38,098 nt of DNA. Origin: Vineibacter terrae. GTDB lineage: Bacteria; Pseudomonadota; Alphaproteobacteria; Reyranellales; Reyranellaceae. The notes beneath the pieces are model-generated. The model was not told the origin of the DNA. It saw nothing but the letters and a program-made list of their open reading frames with translations, and ran no database searches. The position numbers and the translations under genes are program-made. Shown here piece after piece: positions 15,669 through 24,433 of the stretch. Within the stretch, counting starts at the first letter, position 1, and each line of letters opens with the position of its first letter. The stretch covers positions 1 to 38,098 of the forward strand of contig NZ_VDUZ01000072.1 in the NCBI RefSeq assembly GCF_008039615.1. The letters run 5' to 3'.

Positions 15669-18371
15669 ATGGATGAGTGGGTCCTCCTGGGACTGCTGGT
15701 CGGCGCTGCGGTGCTGGCGTTTCCGATCCTGGCCATCGTGGCCTTCGCGCGCGCCGGCACGGCGCAGCGGCGGCTCGACGCGCTGGAGCAGCAGGTCCGC
15801 TACCTGCAGGCGCAGCTCGCCGGCGGCCAGGCTGCGGCCGGCGCGCCCGTCTTGCCGCCGGCCGATCCGGCGCCGGCGGTGGCCATGCCGCCGCCGGTCG
15901 CGCCCTACGGGATGCCGGCGCCCGGCCAGGCGTGGATGCCGCCGCCGCCGGCGCCGATGCCACCGCCGCCGCCCTACATGCCGCCGCCAGCGCCGCCGCT
16001 CGAGCCTGCGACGGCGCCGCCGCTGGCGGCACGGACGGACGGCGCGGGCGGCTGGTCACGCGCGACCCTGGAGCAGAAGCTCGGCGGCAATCTCTTCATC
16101 TGGCTGGGCGGCATCGCGCTGGCGCTGGCAGCGCTGTTCCTCGTCCGCTATGCCATCGACCAGGGCTATCTTTCGCCCACCGTGCGCGTCGTGCTGGCCG
16201 CGGTGTTCGGTGGCGCGCTGATCGGTCTTTCCGATTGGCTGCGCGGGCGCGACGTGCGTGTCGCGCAGGCCGTGGCGGCCGCTGGCGTGGCGTCGCTGTT
16301 CGGCGCCCTGCTGGCCTCCGCGGCGCTCTACGATCTCATCCCGCGTCCGCTCGCCGGCGTGCTTGCCATGGCGCTCACGGCGCTGGCCATCGGCCTCGCA
16401 TTGCGCCATGGCCCGTTCGTGGCGGCGCTGGGCTTCGTCGGCGGTGTGCTGTCACCCATCTTCCTGGGCAGCGACACCCCCAACGTGCCGTTGCTGTTCG
16501 GCTACCTGCTGGCGATCTCGACCGGCACGCTCGCCGTGATCCGCCATCGCGGCTGGTGGTGGCTGGGCTGGGGTGTGCTTGCAGGCGATGCGCTGTGGTC
16601 GCTGGCGTGGCTGGCGATGCGCCTGGACAACTGGTCCAGCCACGACGGCGAGCTGATCTGGGTCGGGCTGTTCCAGGTCGCTGTTGCCGGCCTCTTCGTC
16701 TGGGCCACCTGGCAGCGGGTGCGCGAGGAGGGCGACGCGCCGGCGACTGTCGTCGCGCAGGTCTGGGTTGCGACCCTGGTGACGGGCCTGATGATCGTGC
16801 TCGGCATCGCCGGCGCGCAAACGCAGCCGGCCGGCTGGCTGTGCCTGGTGCTGCACGCGGCCGGAGCATTCGCGCTGGCACGCTACGTGCCGCGCTATCA
16901 GTGGCTGGCCGTGGCGCCGGTGGCGCTGTCGCTGCTGGCCTTCATGATCTGGCGCGGCGATCGCTGGCTGGAGACGACGTTCACGCAGGTCGAGCCGTTC
17001 GCGCGCACCATCATCGTTCTGGGCGGCCTGCTCGCCGCCGGCGCCTACGCCTTGATGTGGAATGCCGGGCGTCCCGGCTTCTGGGCCGCCCTGTCGGTGG
17101 CCGCGGCCGTCCTGCATGGGCTGCTGGCCTATGGCGCGCTGCGCCACAGCCTGCCGGACACGTCATGGGGCCTGATCAGCCTCGGCCTCGCCGTGCCCTA
17201 CCTGGTGGCGGCCGAGCGGCTGGCGCGCTGGCGGCTCAGCATGGCGGGCGCGACCGAGGCCCTGGGCTTCGTCGCGGTCGGGGTGGCGTTCTTCATCGCG
17301 GCCGCGGTCCCGCTGGAGCTGGAGCGGCAATGGATCACCATGGCCTATGCCTTCGCGCTGCCGGCCGTGGCGTGGATCGCCTGGAAGCTCGACCTGCCGA
17401 TCCTGCGCGGGCTGTGCTGGCTGATCGTCGGCATCGTCGGCGTGCGGCTGGTGGTGAATCCGTCGGTGCTCGACTATTCGCTGGGAAGCTGGCCGCTGGT
17501 GAACTGGATCCTCTACGCCTATGGCGGCGCGGCGCTGGCGTTCTGGATCGCCAGCTGGTTCCTCAAGCTCTACGCCGATGACGCCCTGACCGTGGTCGTC
17601 GACGCGGCCGTGGCGCTGTTCCTGTTCCTGCTGGTGAGCTTGGAGATCCGCAGCCTGTTCCATCCCGATGGGTTGGCGCGCGAGCATATGGATTTTCTCG
17701 AGCGCGCGACCTACGTCGCAGCCTGGGGCGTGTTCGCCGTGCTGGCGCTGATGCGTGACAGCCAGTCGCCCTCGCCGGTCGGCCTGTGGGTGTGGCGGAT
17801 CGCGGGCGGCCTGGCCGTGGCCGCTGCCATCCTCGTGCAGTCGCTGCTCTTCAATCCGGTGTTCGTGGGCGGCGACGTCGGCACCACGCCGATCGTCAAC
17901 GGCCTGCTGCTGGGCTACGCCGTGCCGGCGCTCCTGGCCGCCGCTGCGGCGTGGTGGCTGGCGCGATCGAACGATGCCGCCTCGCGCGCCATCGCCGGCG
18001 CCAGCGCCGTCTTCCTGCTCTTCGTCTTCCTCTCGGCCGAGGTGCGGCACCTGTACCATCCGACTTTCGACGGCGATCCGTTCGATACCGATGGTGCTGA
18101 GCTTTATCTCTATTCGGTGGTGTGGCTGGCCTTCGGCGTGGCGCTGCTGGCGCTGGGCATGTTGCGGCGCATCCCGGCGGCGCGCCACGCCGGCATGGCG
18201 GTCGTCTGCCTGACGATCTGCAAGGCGTTCCTGGTCGACATGTCGGGCCTGGGCGAGCTGCTGCGGGTCTTCTCGTTCCTCGGGCTGGGCGCGGTGCTGC
18301 TGGCGCTGGCCTACTTCTATCGCCGGCTCGTCTTCACCGACGAGCCCAAGGCGCCGGCGGCAGGTCCCTGA
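15669..18371 (+). CDS. DUF2339 large polytopic membrane protein
   Basis: This 900-residue protein has an N-terminal membrane anchor (WVLLGLLVGAAVLAFPILAI) and a short coiled coil (RRLDALEQQVRYLQAQL). A proline/alanine/methionine-rich cytoplasmic linker follows (about 60-125, runs such as MPPPPPYMPPP). The domain start LEQKLGGNLFIWLGGIALAL is diagnostic for DUF2339. More than twenty hydrophobic helices come after it. The family has no established function; involvement in envelope processes has been suggested only from context. The protein repeats internally: the RSLFHPDG and RHLYHPTFDGD segments (about 675 and 795) follow comparable helix pairs, suggesting tandem duplication within the family. 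The paaK-like gene begins 20 bp after its stop. An in-frame TTG at 15654 is an alternative start. Confidence 0.9.
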   Translation: MDEWVLLGLLVGAAVLAFPILAIVAFARAGTAQRRLDALEQQVRYLQAQLAGGQAAAGAPVLPPADPAPAVAMPPPVAPYGMPAPGQAWMPPPPAPMPPPPPYMPPPAPPLEPATAPPLAARTDGAGGWSRATLEQKLGGNLFIWLGGIALALAALFLVRYAIDQGYLSPTVRVVLAAVFGGALIGLSDWLRGRDVRVAQAVAAAGVASLFGALLASAALYDLIPRPLAGVLAMALTALAIGLALRHGPFVAALGFVGGVLSPIFLGSDTPNVPLLFGYLLAISTGTLAVIRHRGWWWLGWGVLAGDALWSLAWLAMRLDNWSSHDGELIWVGLFQVAVAGLFVWATWQRVREEGDAPATVVAQVWVATLVTGLMIVLGIAGAQTQPAGWLCLVLHAAGAFALARYVPRYQWLAVAPVALSLLAFMIWRGDRWLETTFTQVEPFARTIIVLGGLLAAGAYALMWNAGRPGFWAALSVAAAVLHGLLAYGALRHSLPDTSWGLISLGLAVPYLVAAERLARWRLSMAGATEALGFVAVGVAFFIAAAVPLELERQWITMAYAFALPAVAWIAWKLDLPILRGLCWLIVGIVGVRLVVNPSVLDYSLGSWPLVNWILYAYGGAALAFWIASWFLKLYADDALTVVVDAAVALFLFLLVSLEIRSLFHPDGLAREHMDFLERATYVAAWGVFAVLALMRDSQSPSPVGLWVWRIAGGLAVAAAILVQSLLFNPVFVGGDVGTTPIVNGLLLGYAVPALLAAAAAWWLARSNDAASRAIAGASAVFLLFVFLSAEVRHLYHPTFDGDPFDTDGAELYLYSVVWLAFGVALLALGMLRRIPAARHAGMAVVCLTICKAFLVDMSGLGELLRVFSFLGLGAVLLALAYFYRRLVFTDEPKAPAAGP

Positions 18372-18391
18372 TATCGGAGGATGCGAAGCGC

Positions 18392-19678
18392 ATGTCTTCT
18401 GCCTTTCCGGAACTGTCGCTGTCGCTTGATGCATTGCGCGCCCTGCAGCTGGAGCGCCTGCGCGCGAGCCTGCGCCACGCCTGGACCAACCAGGCGCCGT
18501 ATCGCGCCAAGTGCGATGCCGCCGGCGTGCATCCCGACGACCTGCGCACGCTCGACGACCTTGCCAGATTCCCGTTCACGCTGAAGGCCGACCTGCGCGA
18601 CCACTATCCCTACGGCATGTTCGCGGTGCCGCGCGAACGCTGCGTGCGCGTGCATGCCTCCAGCGGCACCACCGGCCGGCCGACCGTGGTGGGCTACACG
18701 CAGGGCGATATCGACCGGTGGGCCGACTTGATGGCGCGCTCGATCTGGGCCGGCGGCGGCCGGGCAGGGGATGTGGTGCACGTGGCCTATGGCTACGGCC
18801 TGTTCACCGGCGGCCTGGGCGCGCATTACGGCGCCGAGCGGCTGGGCTGCACGGTGGTGCCGATGTCGGGCGGCTTCAGCGAGCGGCAGGTCCAGCTCAT
18901 CCGCGAGTTCGGCGCGCGCGTCATCATGGTGACGCCGTCCTACATGCTGGCGCTGGCCGACGAGTTCGAGCGCCAGGGCATCGACGTGCGCGACACGGCG
19001 CTGCGCATCGGCATTCACGGCGCCGAGCCCTGGACCGAAGCGATGCGCGACGAGATCGAGCGGCGCACCGGCATCGACGCCGTCGACATCTTCGGCCTCT
19101 CCGAGGTGATGGGGCCGGGCGTGGCGCAGGAATTCGTCGAGAGCAAGGACGGGCTCGCGATCTGGGAGGATCACTTCCTGCCCGAGATCGTCGATCCCGA
19201 GACTGGCCGTCCGGTGCCGGACGGCGCGGTGGGCGAACTCGTCATCACGTCGCTGACCAAGGAGGCGCTGCCGGTCATCCGCTACCGCACGCGCGACTTG
19301 ACCCGGCTTCTGCCCGGCAGCGTGACGGCGATGCGGCGCATGGCGCGCATCACGGGGCGCAGCGACGACATGCTGATCGTGCGCGGCGTCAACCTGTTCC
19401 CCAGCCAGGTCGAGGAGCAGATCCTGAAGGTCGACGGCCTGTCGCCGCATTACGTGCTGGAGCTGACACGCGACGGTCCGCTGGACGCGCTGGTGATCGT
19501 CGTGGAGGCGCGCGGCGACGTCGGCGAGGCGCAGCACGCCGTGCTCGGCGCCGCGCTCACCGAGCGGGTCAAGGGCATGTGCGGCGTCACCGCCAGCGTG
19601 CGGATCGCGGCTGCCGGCAGCGTCGAGCGCTCGATCGGCAAGGCCAGGCGCGTGATCGACCTGCGGCCCAAGGGCTGA
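18392..19678 (+). CDS. paaK: Phenylacetate-CoA ligase-like AMP-forming enzyme
   Basis: The 428 residues match the PaaK family in length and motifs. The adenylate-binding loop is SSGTTGRPTVVGYT at about 90-103. HGAEPWTEAMR stands in the middle, followed by DIFGLSEVMGPGVAQEF. The hinge is ITGRSDDMLIVRGVNLFPSQVEEQIL, and the small C-terminal domain ends SIGKARRVIDLR. These enzymes activate phenylacetate or related aryl acids (for example 2-aminobenzoate or 3-hydroxyphenylacetate) to CoA thioesters in the cytoplasm. None of the paaABCDE or ring-cleavage genes are near, so the substrate is open. A GGAGG lies about 11 bases before the ATG, somewhat far. It follows the DUF2339 gene by 20 bp and could be co-transcribed with it. 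The gene ends before a long hairpin facing pyruvate kinase. Confidence 0.88.
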   Translation: MSSAFPELSLSLDALRALQLERLRASLRHAWTNQAPYRAKCDAAGVHPDDLRTLDDLARFPFTLKADLRDHYPYGMFAVPRERCVRVHASSGTTGRPTVVGYTQGDIDRWADLMARSIWAGGGRAGDVVHVAYGYGLFTGGLGAHYGAERLGCTVVPMSGGFSERQVQLIREFGARVIMVTPSYMLALADEFERQGIDVRDTALRIGIHGAEPWTEAMRDEIERRTGIDAVDIFGLSEVMGPGVAQEFVESKDGLAIWEDHFLPEIVDPETGRPVPDGAVGELVITSLTKEALPVIRYRTRDLTRLLPGSVTAMRRMARITGRSDDMLIVRGVNLFPSQVEEQILKVDGLSPHYVLELTRDGPLDALVIVVEARGDVGEAQHAVLGAALTERVKGMCGVTASVRIAAAGSVERSIGKARRVIDLRPKG

Positions 19679-19703
19679 TCGGCCAGTGAAGACACCGCCA
19701 CCT

Positions 19704-19787
19704 GTCATCCCGAGCGCAGCGAGGGATCTCCCGCGAATAGCGTGCCGTACGCCCTCCGCAGGAGATCCTCGCTGCGCTCGGGATGAC
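19704..19787. repeat. Dispersed hairpin element, copy 2, between convergent genes
   Basis: Arms at 19704-19730 and 19762-19787 form the same hairpin as at 8580-8664. The right arm lacks one C, and the 31-base loop differs at several positions while keeping the same ends. It fills the space between the convergent paaK-like and pyruvate kinase genes. It could terminate both transcripts. Confidence 0.88.
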
Positions 19788-19800
19788 GGTCGGTGACGAC

Positions 19801-21213
19801 CTACGCCCGCGCGATGCGCAGGATGTTGGTGGCGCCGGGCGTGCCGAAGGGCACGCCGGCGGTCACCACCAGGCGATCGCCCTCCCTGGCCATCTCCTCG
19901 CGCAGGGCGACCTGCTGCGCGCGCTTCACCATCTCGGCGAAGTTGTGCGCGTCAGGACTCTGCACGGCATGCACACCCCACACCAGCGGCATGCGCCGCG
20001 CCGTGCTGAGCCTCGGCGTCAGGCACAGGATCGGCACATCGGGCCGCTCGCGCGCGGCGCGCAGGGTGGTCGAGCCCGATGTCGTGTAGGTGACGATCGC
20101 CGCCGCCGACAGGGTGTGCGCCACCTGGCGCGCGGCGGCGCTGATCGCGTCGGCCGCCGTCGGCTCGGGGTCGTGCCGGCTGGCGTTCATGATCTGCCGG
20201 TAGGTCGGGTCCTTCTCGACGCGCGCCAGGATGCGGTCCATGATCGACACGGCCTCGAGCGGATAGCTGCCGGATGCCGTCTCGGCCGACAGCATCACCG
20301 CATCGGCGCCGTCGTAGACGGCGGTGGCCACGTCGGAGGCCTCGGCGCGGGTCGGCGTCGGTGCGTTCACCATCGAGTCAAGCATCTGCGTGGCGACGAT
20401 CGCCGGCTTGCCCACGCTGCGGGCGGCCCGCAGCATCATCTTCTGGATCGGCGGCACGTCCTCGGGCGGCAGCTCGACGCCGAGGTCGCCGCGCGCCACC
20501 ATCAGCCCGTCGGCCAGCGCCAGGATATCGTCGAGGTTCTCGACGGCCGCCGGCTTCTCCATCTTGGCGATGATCGCGGCCTGGTCGCCGACCAGCCTGC
20601 GCAGCTCGGCGATGTCGGCGGCGCGCTGCACGAAGCTCAGCGCCACCCAGTCGATGCCCAGCTCGAGGCCGGCCGCGAGGTCCCTCTGGTCCTTCTCCGT
20701 CAGCGGCGACAACGGCAGCAGCACGTCCGGCAGGTTGACGCCTTTGCGGTTCGACACCTCGCCGCCGACCGCGACCTCCGTGTCGATGGTGTCGTCGCTG
20801 TGCTTCTTCACGCGCAGCCGGACCTTGCCGTCGTCGATCAGGATCGTGCTGCCGGTCTGCACCGCCTTGAAGATGGCCGGATGCGGCAAGGGCGCGCGCC
20901 TGGCATCGCCGGGCTGCGTGTCGAGCGTCAGCCGGAAGGCGGCGCCGGTCTTCAGCGTCACCTTGTCGCCGGTGAAGGTGCCGAGCCGGATCTTGGGCCC
21001 CTGCAGGTCCATCAGGATGGCGATCGGCCGGCCCAGCTTGTGCTCCAGCTGCCGCAGGATGTCGACGCGGGCACGGTGGTCGTCGATCGTGCCGTGGCTG
21101 AAGTTGAGCCGGAACACGTCGGCGCCGGCCTCGAAGATGGCACGGATGCGCTCGGGCGTGGCGGTCGCCGGTCCCAGGGTTGCGACGATCTTGGTACAGC
21201 GGTTGCGGCGCAT
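19801..21213 (-). CDS. pyk: Pyruvate kinase
   Basis: This 470-residue enzyme converts PEP and ADP to pyruvate and ATP. Its signatures are KIVATLGPATATPERI at the N-terminus, FRLNFSHG, MDLQGPKIRLG, the catalytic-lysine region IIAKMEKPAAVENLDDI, MVARGDLGVELP, and the regulatory-domain start ATQMLDSMVNAPTPTRAEAS. The C-terminal domain ends with the glycine-rich VTAGVPFGTPGATN. The gene lies 115 bp downstream of the ltnD-like gene on the same strand. In the Agrobacterium vitis tartrate (ttu) cluster a glycerate-kinase-type gene (ttuD) and a pyruvate kinase gene (ttuE) also occur together. It could therefore serve this catabolic block as well as, or instead of, central glycolysis. Confidence 0.97.
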   Translation of the reverse strand: MRRNRCTKIVATLGPATATPERIRAIFEAGADVFRLNFSHGTIDDHRARVDILRQLEHKLGRPIAILMDLQGPKIRLGTFTGDKVTLKTGAAFRLTLDTQPGDARRAPLPHPAIFKAVQTGSTILIDDGKVRLRVKKHSDDTIDTEVAVGGEVSNRKGVNLPDVLLPLSPLTEKDQRDLAAGLELGIDWVALSFVQRAADIAELRRLVGDQAAIIAKMEKPAAVENLDDILALADGLMVARGDLGVELPPEDVPPIQKMMLRAARSVGKPAIVATQMLDSMVNAPTPTRAEASDVATAVYDGADAVMLSAETASGSYPLEAVSIMDRILARVEKDPTYRQIMNASRHDPEPTAADAISAAARQVAHTLSAAAIVTYTTSGSTTLRAARERPDVPILCLTPRLSTARRMPLVWGVHAVQSPDAHNFAEMVKRAQQVALREEMAREGDRLVVTAGVPFGTPGATNILRIARA

Positions 21214-21328
21214 GACGCTGCGGTGGCTCCGTCCGTTGTGGCTGACGCGGCCAGTCTAGCCGCCCCCCCGTTACAGGCGATAGGGGGCCGGACGATGGTT
21301 TCAGTGCACGGATGTGAAAAGCGCGTCG

Positions 21329-22249
21329 TCAGGCGCGCTTGCCGGCCCGCTCGGCGACAGAGAATGCGCCCATCTGCTCGTAAATCTTCACCACGGCTGC
21401 GTCGTCCATCTTGCCCCAGCCCGCCGCCGTCGCCATCAGGAACATCTGATGTGCCGCCGCCGCCAAAGGCAGCGGCTGCTTGACCTCGCGCCCGGTGTCG
21501 AGCACCAGCCCGAGGTCCTTGACGAAGATGTCGACGGCGCTCAGCGGCGTGAAGTCGCCGTCCAGCATGTGCGGCACCCGGTTGGTGAACATCCATGAGT
21601 TGCCGGCGCTGTTGCTGATCACCTCGTAGAGCGCCCGCGGATCGGCGCCGGCCTTCGTGCCCAGCGCCATCGCCTCGGCGGCGGCGGCGATGTGCACGCC
21701 GGCCAGGAGCTGGTTCACGGTCTTGACCAGGGAGCCGATGCCGGGCGCATCGCCCAGCCGGTAGACCTTGGCCGCGACGGCGTCGAGGATCGCCTCCGCC
21801 TGGGCGTAGGCCTGCGGCGTGCCGGACGACATCACCGTCAGCTCGCCGGTGTCGGCCCGGGCCCGGCCGCCGGACAGCGGCGCGTCGAGCAGCGGGTGGC
21901 CGGCGGCCGCCAGCCGTTCGCCCAGCGCCGTGCTGAAGCCAGGCGGCACGGTGGCGCATTGCATCACCACGCGACCCTGGGGCAGGGCGCCGACAGCCCC
22001 CTCGGCGCCGAACAGCACCTGCTCGACCTGCGCGGCGTTGACCACCACCAGCACCAGCGCGTCGGCCTGCGCCGCGGCGGCCCGGGGCGACGCCGCGGTC
22101 TGGCCGCCGGATGCGCGCAGGGCTGCGCCGGCGTCCGGGTTCATGTCGACGCCGATCACGGCATGGCCCTTGGCGAGGAGGTTCTTCGCCATGCCCAGGC
22201 CCATCGATCCCAGGCCGACAAAGGCGATGCGCAGCTTGTTCGTGGTCAT
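21329..22249 (-). CDS. ltnD: L-threonate dehydrogenase-like (3-hydroxyisobutyrate dehydrogenase family)
   Basis: This 306-residue protein has the beta-hydroxyacid dehydrogenase pattern: FVGLGSMGLGMAKNLLAKGH as the NAD-binding loop (about 8-27), PLSGGRARADTGELTVM as the substrate loop, and the catalytic Lys in GSLVKTVNQLLAGVHIAA at about 170. The start is placed at MTTNKLRIAFVG; the upstream open frame has no similarity. LtnD oxidises L-threonate to 2-oxo-tetronate. Tartronate semialdehyde reductase (GarR) is a close relative and is the main alternative. The next two genes upstream, otnI- and otnK-like, with gaps of 16 and 31 bp, favour the threonate role. It is read as the last gene of that group before pyk. 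Confidence 0.82.
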   Translation of the reverse strand: MTTNKLRIAFVGLGSMGLGMAKNLLAKGHAVIGVDMNPDAGAALRASGGQTAASPRAAAAQADALVLVVVNAAQVEQVLFGAEGAVGALPQGRVVMQCATVPPGFSTALGERLAAAGHPLLDAPLSGGRARADTGELTVMSSGTPQAYAQAEAILDAVAAKVYRLGDAPGIGSLVKTVNQLLAGVHIAAAAEAMALGTKAGADPRALYEVISNSAGNSWMFTNRVPHMLDGDFTPLSAVDIFVKDLGLVLDTGREVKQPLPLAAAAHQMFLMATAAGWGKMDDAAVVKIYEQMGAFSVAERAGKRA

Positions 22250-22265
22250 CGAGGCTTCCGTTCGC

Positions 22266-23051
22266 TCACGCCGAGATGCCGTACTTGCGCGCCCAGCCCA
22301 GGCCCGCCGCCGTCGTCGTGCGCGGGCGGTACTCCAGGCCGACATCGCCGTCCCAGCCCATCTTGTCGAGCGCGTCCAGGACGTAGAGGTGATTGGCCTC
22401 GCCGATATCCGGCTCGTTGCGGTCGGGGTTGCCGGCGACCTGGACGTGGCCGATCAGCGGCAGCAGCGCCTCGGCGCGGCGCGCCAGGTCACCCTCGGTG
22501 ACCTGGCAGTGGTAGAGATCGAACTGGATCTTCACATGCGGCGCGCCGACTTCGGCGATGATGGCGGCGGCTTCGCTCGCGGTGTTCAGGAAGTAGCCCG
22601 GTATGTCACGCCGGTTGATCGGCTCCAGGCAGAGCGTCAGGCCATCCTTGGCCGTGCGGTCGGCGGCGCGCTTGAGGTTGTCGATATAGGTGCGGCGCAT
22701 CAGGGACAGGTCGGCGCCGGTCGCAATCAATCCGGACATCACATGGATGCGGCGGCACTCCAGCGCCTGGGCGTAGTGCCGCGCCGTGTCCAGCGCGGCG
22801 GCGAAATCCGCCTCGCGGCCCGGCAGCGCCGCCAGGCCGCGCTCGCCCTTGCCCCAGTCGCCCGGCGGCAGGTTGAACAGCGCCTGCGTCAGCCGGTGCC
22901 GCTTGAGAGCGGCAGCGATGTCGGCGGCAGGGAACTCGTAGGGGAACAGGAACTCGACCGCCGTGAAGCCGTGGCCGGCGGCGGCGGCGAAGCGCTCCAT
23001 GAACGGGATGTCCTGGTACAGCCAGGAGAGATTGGCGGCGAGCCTCAGCAT
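22266..23051 (-). CDS. otnI: 2-oxo-tetronate isomerase-like (hydroxypyruvate isomerase family)
   Basis: This 261-residue TIM-barrel protein belongs to the xylose-isomerase-like Hyi/OtnI family. It opens MLRLAANLSWLYQDIPFMER and contains LCLEPINRRDIPGYFLN with a metal-binding Glu, and IQFDLYHCQV and HVQVAGNPDRNEPDIGE with further ligands. It ends GLEYRPRTTTAAGLGW. The family interconverts 2-oxo-tetronate and 3-oxo-tetronate (OtnI), or hydroxypyruvate and tartronate semialdehyde (Hyi). The two activities are hard to separate from sequence alone, and with a glycerate kinase in the same operon the Hyi role is a real alternative. The adjacent otnK-like gene favours OtnI. An AGGGA ribosome site stands 7 bases upstream of the ATG. 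Confidence 0.85.
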   Translation of the reverse strand: MLRLAANLSWLYQDIPFMERFAAAAGHGFTAVEFLFPYEFPAADIAAALKRHRLTQALFNLPPGDWGKGERGLAALPGREADFAAALDTARHYAQALECRRIHVMSGLIATGADLSLMRRTYIDNLKRAADRTAKDGLTLCLEPINRRDIPGYFLNTASEAAAIIAEVGAPHVKIQFDLYHCQVTEGDLARRAEALLPLIGHVQVAGNPDRNEPDIGEANHLYVLDALDKMGWDGDVGLEYRPRTTTAAGLGWARKYGISA

Positions 23052-23082
23052 GGGATGATCCCTGGGTCAGTCGGTTGCGTGG

Positions 23083-24354
23083 CTACGACAGGACGGTGAA
23101 GGCCTTGGTGAAGAAGTCGGCGGCGCCGAAATTGCCGGACTTCAATGCCAGCGCGACGGTCTTGCCGTCGCTCGTGGCGGCGGACGTCCACGGGACGCCG
23201 GGGTCGATCTCCGCGCCGATGCGCAGCGCGCGCACGCCCAGCGCGCTGACCACGGCGCCGGACGTCTCGCCGCCCGCGACCACGAGCCGGCCGACTCCCG
23301 CTTCAGCCAGGCCGCGCGCCAGAGCCGCCATCGCCGCCTCGATCTTCTGGCTCGAGGCCTCGACGCCGAATGCCGCCTGCAAGGCCTTCACGGCGTCGGG
23401 CGTGTCGCTGGAGGACAGCAGCACCGGCTTGTCGCCCAGCCGGGCGCGTGCCCATGCCAGCGCCGGCCCGACCACATCGCGGCCCTCGCACAGCGCCCTG
23501 GTGTCCAGGTGCAGCGCCGCACCATGCTTCTCGAAGTCGGCGATCTGGCCCAGCGTCGCAGTCGAGCACGAGCCCGCGAGAATCGCGGCATGTCCGTGCG
23601 CCGCCGGCAGGGCGGCGGCGCTGTCGCTGGCCGGCAGCAGGCCGGCGCGGCGGAAGTTGGCCGGCAGGCCCATGGACACGCCCGAGCCGCCGGTCACCAG
23701 CGGCAGCTCGGCGCAGGCGGTGCCGATGGCCAGGAGATCGGCATCGGCCACGGCGTCGACGACAGCATGCGCGATGCCGGCGCCGCGCAGGCGCGCGATC
23801 TCGGCGCGGATCGCCTCGGCGCCGCCTTGCACGATGCCGAGCGGGATCAATCCCACCGTGCGGGCGGTCTGACGCTGCAGCACGCGCACCAGGCTGGGAT
23901 CGGTCATCGGCGTCAGGGGATGATGCCGCATGCCCGATTCCGACAGCAGCACCGGTCCGACGAACAGATAGCCGTTGAAGATGGCGCGCGCATTGGCCGG
24001 GAAGGCGGGACAGAAGATCGTGAAGTCGCTGGCCAGGGCGTCGAGCAGGGCATCGGCAACGGGGCCGATATTGCCCGCGTCGGTCGAGTCGAAGGTCGAG
24101 CAGTACTTGAAGAAGAACTGCCGGCAGCCGCGGCGCTGCAGGGCGCCCAGCGCGTCCAGCGACAGCGTCACGGCTTCGGGCGCGGCGATCGTGCGGCTCT
24201 TCAACGCCACGACGATGGCATCGATGTCATCCAGCGGCATCGCGGCATCGGGCACGCCGATCGTCTGCACCGTGCGCATGCCGGCCTTCACCAGCATGCC
24301 GGCGATATCGGTGGCGCCGGTGAAATCGTCGGCGATCACGCCCAGCAGCGCCAT
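23083..24354 (-). CDS. otnK: 3-oxo-tetronate kinase-like (four-carbon acid sugar kinase, DUF1537)
   Basis: This 423-residue protein has the two-domain layout of four-carbon acid sugar kinases. The N-terminal substrate-binding domain starts LLGVIADDFTGATDIAGMLV, with KSRTI, then FFKYCSTFDSTDAGNIGPV and CPAFPANARAIFNGYLFV. The C-terminal nucleotide domain holds LAGSCSTATLGQI and GRLVVAGGETSGAVV. OtnK phosphorylates 3-oxo-tetronate at C4, and the product is normally split by OtnC to dihydroxyacetone phosphate and CO2. OtnC (class II aldolase/adducin fold) is not found in this window. The start has GAGGA six bases upstream. The gene lies 31 bp before otnI and 79 bp after the alpha/beta hydrolase gene. 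Confidence 0.9.
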   Translation of the reverse strand: MALLGVIADDFTGATDIAGMLVKAGMRTVQTIGVPDAAMPLDDIDAIVVALKSRTIAAPEAVTLSLDALGALQRRGCRQFFFKYCSTFDSTDAGNIGPVADALLDALASDFTIFCPAFPANARAIFNGYLFVGPVLLSESGMRHHPLTPMTDPSLVRVLQRQTARTVGLIPLGIVQGGAEAIRAEIARLRGAGIAHAVVDAVADADLLAIGTACAELPLVTGGSGVSMGLPANFRRAGLLPASDSAAALPAAHGHAAILAGSCSTATLGQIADFEKHGAALHLDTRALCEGRDVVGPALAWARARLGDKPVLLSSSDTPDAVKALQAAFGVEASSQKIEAAMAALARGLAEAGVGRLVVAGGETSGAVVSALGVRALRIGAEIDPGVPWTSAATSDGKTVALALKSGNFGAADFFTKAFTVLS

Positions 24355-24433
24355 GCCTTGTCCTCAGGTTCCTCGAGCCGAGACGGCCAGCTTGTCAGCC
24401 AAGCCGGCTGTCGCGCAAGGGCGCATGCGCCGG

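Noticed and set aside
15840-16040. Proline-rich repeat region as a separate repeat element
   Set aside because: It is an in-frame Pro/Ala/Met-rich linker within the DUF2339 protein, common in that family.
19783-21483. 566-codon plus-strand open frame opposite pyruvate kinase
   Set aside because: The pyruvate kinase motifs on the minus strand are complete; the plus-strand product is low-complexity His/Arg/Asp-rich.
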